Shown piece after piece: positions 60,245-64,000 of a stretch of 64,000 nt of DNA. Position 1 is the stretch's first letter. Every line of letters begins with the position of its first letter. Under the pieces are notes generated by a model. The model ran no database searches. It saw only the letters and a list, made by a program, of their open reading frames with translations, and was not told where the DNA came from. A program made the position numbers and the translations under genes. The stretch is from Nonomuraea ceibae (lineage in GTDB: Bacteria; Actinomycetota; Actinomycetes; Streptosporangiales; Streptosporangiaceae): assembly GCF_019396325.1 (NCBI RefSeq), contig NZ_JAHKRO010000014.1:62001-126000 (forward strand), written 5' to 3'.

Positions 60245-60326
60245 GGCAGGTTGCCCGAGTGGCCAAAGGGAGCGGTCTGTAAAACCGTCGGCTCAGCCTA
60301 CGCAAGTTCGAACCTTGCACCTGCCA
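60245..60326 (+). tRNA. tRNA-Tyr (anticodon GTA)
   Basis: Acceptor stem GGCAGGT (60245-60251) pairs with ACCTGCC (60319-60325). The D stem is CCC/GGG (60254-60256, 60268-60270), the anticodon stem GCGGT/ACCGT with the loop CTGTAAA (anticodon 60279-60281), and there is a long variable arm (60289-60301). The T arm is GCAAG-TTCGAAC-CTTGC (60302-60318). CCA is not encoded. The element to the right is probably inserted at its 3' end. Confidence 0.95.
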
Positions 60327-60330
60327 CACC

Positions 60331-60380
60331 AGCGGGAAGAGGCCCGTCACCAGCGGAAACGCGGTGACGGGCCTCCCGCT
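60331..60380. terminator. Strong hairpin between tRNA-Tyr and the integrase gene
   Basis: AGGCCCGTCACC (60340-60351) pairs perfectly with GGTGACGGGCCT (60363-60374), extended by AGCGGG/CCCGCT with a 3-nt bulge; the loop is 11 nt. No U-run follows. It could terminate transcription from either side or be part of the attachment region. Confidence 0.6.
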
Positions 60381-60447
60381 CTGTGTCCGGTTGTCCACGG
60401 TCGTCAACGGCGCTCTACGGGCTCTCGCGTCGCATGTGCGTCGGCGA

Positions 60448-61833
60448 TCAGCCGGCCTCCTGGGGAGGCTTGAGTGCCTCGCTGATCAGCTTTCGGGCGA
60501 AGTCGTCCTGGCCCACGATGCACTTCGCGTAGACCCGTAGAAGCACATTCACGCTGTGCCCTGCCCACTCGGCGACCTGAGGAGCCGGAACCCCGGCATT
60601 GAGCCACGTTGACACGCAGGCGTGCCGTAGGTCGTACGGGCGGGCCGCGAGCGGTGAGGCGGCCTCGGCCGTGCTCAGCGCTCCCTTACGAGCTTTCTGC
60701 CAGACGCGGCCATAGACGCTTTCCGAGAGCGGGCCGCCCCGCTCTCCTACGAATAGGTGACCGTCTGGGCTTACGCCATACGCGGTGAGGTGGGCGCGAA
60801 GGATGGCCACCAAGGGCGGGGGGATCGGCACGGGCCGGACCGCCGTACGCGCGCGGTGTTTGAGCTCTCGCGACTCCCGACGTTTTCCGTTCTCTGTCCA
60901 GTCGGCTCCCACGGCCGGTGCCGAGTCGCCGAGGCAGAACCACCCCCACTGGTCGTCACTTTCGACGTCAGGCAGGTCGATCTCGTCGGCCGTGAGCTCT
61001 GCGGCCTCCGCTGGGCGTAGAGCGGAGTAGTACATGACAGCGAAGAATGCCGTCAGTTGCGCCATCGTCTTTTCAACCTCGGCAAGCAGCGCCTCGGCTT
61101 GCTGTGGGTTGACCACGCGACGGGGAGAGACTTCCTCGGCAACCTTGGGCGTCTTCCATTTCACGCTGACTAGTGGGTTGCTTGCCAGGAGTTTGGCCGG
61201 GCTCACCGCGTAGTCGAGGACGTTGTAGAACACGGCGCGTTTACGGGCGATCGTGGTCCCTGCGGCGGTCTTTCCATTCATGGTCCTGGAAATGCCTTTC
61301 AGCGTCTCCAGGACTACAGCCTCATCGGCGAGAGACGCCACGGAAACCGTGTTCTTTTCCAGCCATGCGACCGCGTGGGCGAGGTCATCAGGCACGTCCC
61401 CCGAAGCGCGCCTTGGCTTGTGAGCAGCCCACTTGGACACGGCCTGGCGAATGTCGGACTTGGCCGGCCGGCCGGTCCCGCCTGTCAGCAGCGACAGTGT
61501 CGCGGTGGCGAGGGCGTCAGCGATTGAGCGGCGTGAGTTCGGTGCCACATCGTCCCACCGGTGGTCAACGTAGGCACAGATCAGCGCCCACCACGTGACT
61601 GAATGGCCGCGCTGCCCAGCATGCTCGGCGGGGCGTCCGGTGGCCAGGTCGAACGCCTTTCCCTGCCGAATGGCCGTGAGCAACTCGGCGCGGAAGCTCT
61701 CGGCGAGCGCCCGCGTCGTGAACGTCTCTCGCCAGGGCCTATCGGCGGTGAGCCACCGGACGGTATAGGTGTGTCCTCCCTTGTTCCTGTTGATGAGTAC
61801 GCGCCACACACGCACGTCATACGTGGTGTTCAT
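60448..61833 (-). CDS. int: Tyrosine-type site-specific integrase
   Basis: The 461-residue recombinase has an N-terminal arm-binding region, a core-binding (SAM-like) domain at about 60-200, and a catalytic domain with SALRPAEAAEL (Arg I), a YDLRHACVSTWLNAG block (Arg II context) and WAGHSVNVLLRVYAK with the catalytic Tyr. The ATG at 61833 overlaps the stop of the excisionase-like gene by one base, and GAGGAG lies about 9 nt upstream. It is read towards tRNA-Tyr, as expected for an element integrated there. All catalytic positions appear intact. Confidence 0.92.
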   Translation of the reverse strand: MNTTYDVRVWRVLINRNKGGHTYTVRWLTADRPWRETFTTRALAESFRAELLTAIRQGKAFDLATGRPAEHAGQRGHSVTWWALICAYVDHRWDDVAPNSRRSIADALATATLSLLTGGTGRPAKSDIRQAVSKWAAHKPRRASGDVPDDLAHAVAWLEKNTVSVASLADEAVVLETLKGISRTMNGKTAAGTTIARKRAVFYNVLDYAVSPAKLLASNPLVSVKWKTPKVAEEVSPRRVVNPQQAEALLAEVEKTMAQLTAFFAVMYYSALRPAEAAELTADEIDLPDVESDDQWGWFCLGDSAPAVGADWTENGKRRESRELKHRARTAVRPVPIPPPLVAILRAHLTAYGVSPDGHLFVGERGGPLSESVYGRVWQKARKGALSTAEAASPLAARPYDLRHACVSTWLNAGVPAPQVAEWAGHSVNVLLRVYAKCIVGQDDFARKLISEALKPPQEAG

Positions 61834-62075
61834 CAGGCTGTCTCCTCTCGGGAAGCGAGCCAGCGTTCGTACTCGGCGCGGCGGATGCGCAGACTGCCGT
61901 TGGGCAGGGTGATGCACTTGGGTGCCCGACGCTTGGCGCGCCAGTCGTAGAAGGTGGAGCGGGAGATATCCAGTTCGGCACAGAAATCGGCGACGGTGAG
62001 ATGCTTGGCTCCGGTGGCGGTGGCGGTGGCGGTGGCCATTGGGCGTGTATCCCTTCCGGGTTTCGTAATTGGCAT
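61833..62075 (-). CDS. xis: Excisionase-like helix-turn-helix protein
   Basis: The 80-residue protein contains an HTH_17-type winged helix: LTVADFCAELDISRSTFYDW followed by RRAPKCITLPNGSLRIRRAEYERWL. Genes of this kind before the integrase of pSAM2-like elements encode excisionases. The ATG at 62075 has GAGG 7 nt upstream. An ATG at 62039, before a run of Ala-Thr codons (MATATATATG) made by a GCCACC repeat, also has GGAAGGG and could be the true start. It overlaps int by one base. Confidence 0.82.
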   Translation of the reverse strand: MPITKPGRDTRPMATATATATGAKHLTVADFCAELDISRSTFYDWRAKRRAPKCITLPNGSLRIRRAEYERWLASREETA

Positions 62076-62155
62076 GAAGATGCCTCGGCATGGTGGTGCG
62101 TGAAGTGATCGCCGAAGCTGCCGCGCAGTGCGTGAGAGGGCGGGCCTGAGGAGGT

Positions 62156-62296
62156 ACCCGTCCCATCCGTCCCAAGCTCATTTCCGCAGGTCAAGCCTGG
62201 GACGGGTAGAAAGGGTGGGACGGGTCAACCCGTCCCAGGCGCGGTTTCCGTCCCGCGCCGACCTGCGGTGACGAGGTTGGGACGGGTGGGACGGGT
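62156..62296. repeat. Six exact copies of the 10-mer TGGGACGGGT
   Basis: Direct copies at 62198, 62216, 62278 and 62287; inverted copies at 62156-62165 and 62228-62237. The copies at 62216 and 62228 form a perfect 10-bp inverted repeat with a 2-nt centre containing the stop codon of the ATPase gene. The cluster spans the gap before the xis-like gene and the 3' end of the ATPase gene. Confidence 0.75.
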
Positions 62297-63397
62297 ATCC
62301 TTGGCGAACGGCACCACATCGCCCTCGGGAACGGGTTCCACGGTTGGGCAGTAACGGCCCCAGGCGTCCAGGAAATCGGCGCGCTGGTAGCCCTTGACCT
62401 GCCCGGTGGTGAACCGGATGTTGGCCGAACGGATCTCGTATTCGCCGAGCATGATGCCGAGTTTTCGGGGCGTCAGCCCTGCGGGGCCGTGCTCGTTCCA
62501 TTCGGCCTCGGGGTCGGCCTTGAGCCGTTCCAGCAGGACGGCGGTGGGCAGCGCGGTGTCAGCGCCGAACGCGGTGCGGCAGGCGGCCAGCAGGCGCACG
62601 CGCGCCGAGGCGTGGCCGTTGTCGTCGGCCTCGGCGGTGAGCGCCACCGCGGCGGCACGGGCACGCTCGGGCCAGGTGCCGCCGGCGTGGTCGGCGACGA
62701 TGACCAGGGGTTCCCAGGTGTCGGCGGCGCGGTCTTCGACGGGCATAGCGGGTTCGGCCTCCTCCAGGGTGGCCAGGTCAGCGCGTAGCCACTGGTGGAG
62801 TTCAGCGGCCAGGTCACGGAGTGGGGTGCGGTCGCGGCGGTGGCGGTAGGGTGCGGCGGTTTCGCCGGGTGCACGTCGGCGCATGCGGACGACGACGGCG
62901 CGGTCTTCGATGGTGTCGGGCATGGCGCCGATGCCGGCGAGTGCGGCCATGGCGAAGGTCGGAATGCTTTCCACGCGGTTGGTGGCGGCGTCGTAGCGTT
63001 TGGCCGGCCGGTTGCGCTGATGGCCGGCATTCAGCAGACCGCGCAGGTCTTCGTTGCCGTCGGCCTTGGGGCCGAAGATGGTGTCGGCCTCATCGACCAA
63101 CATCGTGGGCGGGTCGTCGGTGATGGAGCGATAGACGGCGGCGCTGGATGAGTTGACGGTGATGAACGGGTTGTGGCAGGTGGCCTCCACGATGTCGAGG
63201 AGCCGGGACTTGCCGCAGCGCTTCTCAGGGCCTCGGATGACCAGGCGGGGCGCGTGCGCCCATGCGAGTTGGGCGTGAGTGGCGGCGATCCACAGGGTGA
63301 CGGCGTCGGCGGTTTCCGGGCTGGGCAGGATGACGTAGCGGGTCAGGGCGGCGCGTAGCCGGTCGAGGAGGTGTGCGCCGGTCGGGTGATGGGTCAT
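62225..63397 (-). CDS. P-loop ATPase/helicase-like protein, DUF3631 type
   Basis: The 390-residue protein has RLVIRGPEKRCGKSRLLD as Walker A (about residues 54-71) and PTMLVDEADTIFG as Walker B, followed by a DUF3631-like region with RNRPAKRYDAATNRVESIPTFAMAALAGIG and EDRAVVVRMRRR. Such proteins accompany PrimPol in plasmid and AICE replication, probably as helicase or initiator. The ATG at 63397 has GGGAGG 4 nt upstream; the in-frame ATG at 63409 is less likely. The gene ends inside the 10-bp repeat cluster. Confidence 0.82.
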   Translation of the reverse strand: MTHHPTGAHLLDRLRAALTRYVILPSPETADAVTLWIAATHAQLAWAHAPRLVIRGPEKRCGKSRLLDIVEATCHNPFITVNSSSAAVYRSITDDPPTMLVDEADTIFGPKADGNEDLRGLLNAGHQRNRPAKRYDAATNRVESIPTFAMAALAGIGAMPDTIEDRAVVVRMRRRAPGETAAPYRHRRDRTPLRDLAAELHQWLRADLATLEEAEPAMPVEDRAADTWEPLVIVADHAGGTWPERARAAAVALTAEADDNGHASARVRLLAACRTAFGADTALPTAVLLERLKADPEAEWNEHGPAGLTPRKLGIMLGEYEIRSANIRFTTGQVKGYQRADFLDAWGRYCPTVEPVPEGDVVPFAKDTRPTRPNLVTAGRRGTETAPGTG

Positions 63398-63417
63398 GGT
63401 GCCTCCCATACGTGCGG

Positions 63418-64000
63418 TCAGACGGTGGCCAGGCGGCGGGGCCGGCGGGCGCCGTGCCGCAACCCGGAGTTGACGGTTCGGGTGACTTCGGCGCGGGATA
63501 GTCCGAGGTCACCCCCTCCCTGTTCAAGCAGCTCTTTCACCTCCTGTTCGGGCAGGGCGCCGCCGGCGATGAGTTCGCCGAGGGCGGCGGCAGCGCCGAA
63601 CAGGGCGCGGTTGCGCTGGCCGGGTTGGGCGGCGGCCAGGTGCGCAAGCTCACGGTCCAGGGCCGCGCGCAGATAGGCGGAATGGCGATCATCGGCAATG
63701 GGGACGTGTACGGGCCGTTTGGCCGGCAGGGGGGCGGGTTGAAGCAGCTTGAACAGGGAGGGGGGCAGCGGAGCGGGCGCGGTAGCGTGCTGCACCGTGT
63801 ACGGGCCGGTGCCGTCCGGCAGGGTGACGACGCTGCCGGGGGCGAGCACGTAGCCGCCCCAGGCGCGGGTGTCGATCAGCCATCCGAGGCTGCCGTTGGT
63901 GCTGGGCAGCCGGGCGCCGGGCGGGGCGGTGTAGTACAGGTGCAGGCCGCCGCGCCGGGTGCGGACCTGGAGGGTTTCCAGGTCCAACGGGATGCCGGCG
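63418..64000 (-). CDS. Bifunctional DNA primase/polymerase (PrimPol), 5' end cut by the window
   Basis: The visible C-terminal 194 residues include TRRGGLHLYYTAPPG and IDTRAWGGYVLAPGSVV, the HxY and DxRxxGGYVLxPGS motifs of the N-terminal PrimPol catalytic domain of the archaeo-eukaryotic primase superfamily. They end with a helical region LSRAEVTRTVNSGLRHGARR. The frame is open to the window edge, so the start and the first acidic catalytic residues are not seen. It is 20 bp upstream of the ATPase gene and should prime replication of the element. Confidence 0.85.
   Translation of the reverse strand, partial: AGIPLDLETLQVRTRRGGLHLYYTAPPGARLPSTNGSLGWLIDTRAWGGYVLAPGSVVTLPDGTGPYTVQHATAPAPLPPSLFKLLQPAPLPAKRPVHVPIADDRHSAYLRAALDRELAHLAAAQPGQRNRALFGAAAALGELIAGGALPEQEVKELLEQGGGDLGLSRAEVTRTVNSGLRHGARRPRRLATV

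Larger units (their letters stand above)
60327..64000. mobile_element. Integrase end of an actinomycete integrative element at tRNA-Tyr (partial)
   Basis: Directly after tRNA-Tyr, and all reading towards it, lie a tyrosine integrase, an excisionase-like HTH gene, a P-loop DUF3631-type ATPase and a PrimPol gene cut by the window end. This int-xis-replication order is that of AICEs such as pSAM2, and SLP1 is known to use a tRNA-Tyr site. The exact att core and the right end cannot be seen. Confidence 0.75.

Overview
The window is very GC-rich, has dense overlapping operons, uses many GTG and TTG starts, and carries actinobacterial family types (AfsR-like regulator, Ser/Thr kinase, PrimPol-type integrative element). 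It looks like chromosomal DNA of a filamentous actinomycete. A member of the Streptosporangiaceae such as Nonomuraea is a reasonable guess, but that is inference. No CRISPR array, rRNA or insertion sequence was seen.

Region 1 (1-25.8 kb) is a large exopolysaccharide or cell-surface glycan locus. It makes dTDP-L-rhamnose (rmlA partial, rmlB, rmlD, two rmlC) and probably a GDP-uronate (AlgD-like dehydrogenase). It also builds a decorated sugar through an eight-gene operon: C-methyltransferase, nucleotidyltransferase, PIG-L deacetylase, SDR epimerase, DUF4910 enzyme, an unknown protein with a duplicated Cys-containing domain, a Wzx-like flippase and a GT2. Further genes encode two Wzz-like proteins without kinase domains, a Wzy/WaaL-like polymerase or ligase, more glycosyltransferases, a FemAB/GNAT-like enzyme, a CE4 deacetylase and two secreted right-handed beta-helix proteins. 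Six transcription units here are preceded by the same two-block element, GTAACG, 14-16 nt, then (G/C)CGANAT. It looks like an ECF-type sigma promoter and would make this locus a dedicated regulon. This is the main new observation.

Region 2 (25.8-53.6 kb) is bioenergetic. It holds korA and korB (2-oxoacid:ferredoxin oxidoreductase), a secreted CE4 lipoprotein, nuoA-B-C-H, then about 11 kb of unrelated genes, then nuoI-J-K-L-M-N and an HtpX-like protease. NuoD, E, F and G are absent from the window, so the complex has no NADH-input module here; ferredoxin reduced by KorAB is a plausible donor. NuoI, NuoJ, NuoK and NuoM carry long low-complexity tails or inserts. The interrupting genes are a DUF3533-like membrane protein, an AfsR-like regulator facing a four-gene redox/GNAT operon across three 11-bp direct repeats, a TusA-like protein, a VOC gene with a replaced N-terminus, and a kinase with N-terminal membrane segments.

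Region 3 (53.6-60 kb) holds a membrane beta-helix/pentapeptide-like protein, a NUDIX hydrolase, a TetR regulator divergent from an MFS exporter plus serine hydrolase (with three palindromic operator candidates between them), and a YajQ family protein.

Region 4 (60.2-64 kb) is tRNA-Tyr(GTA), a strong hairpin, and the integrase end of an actinomycete integrative element: tyrosine integrase, excisionase-like HTH protein, P-loop DUF3631-type ATPase and PrimPol (cut by the window end). Six exact copies of a 10-bp repeat lie within 141 bp between the HTH and ATPase genes. The element continues to the right of the window.
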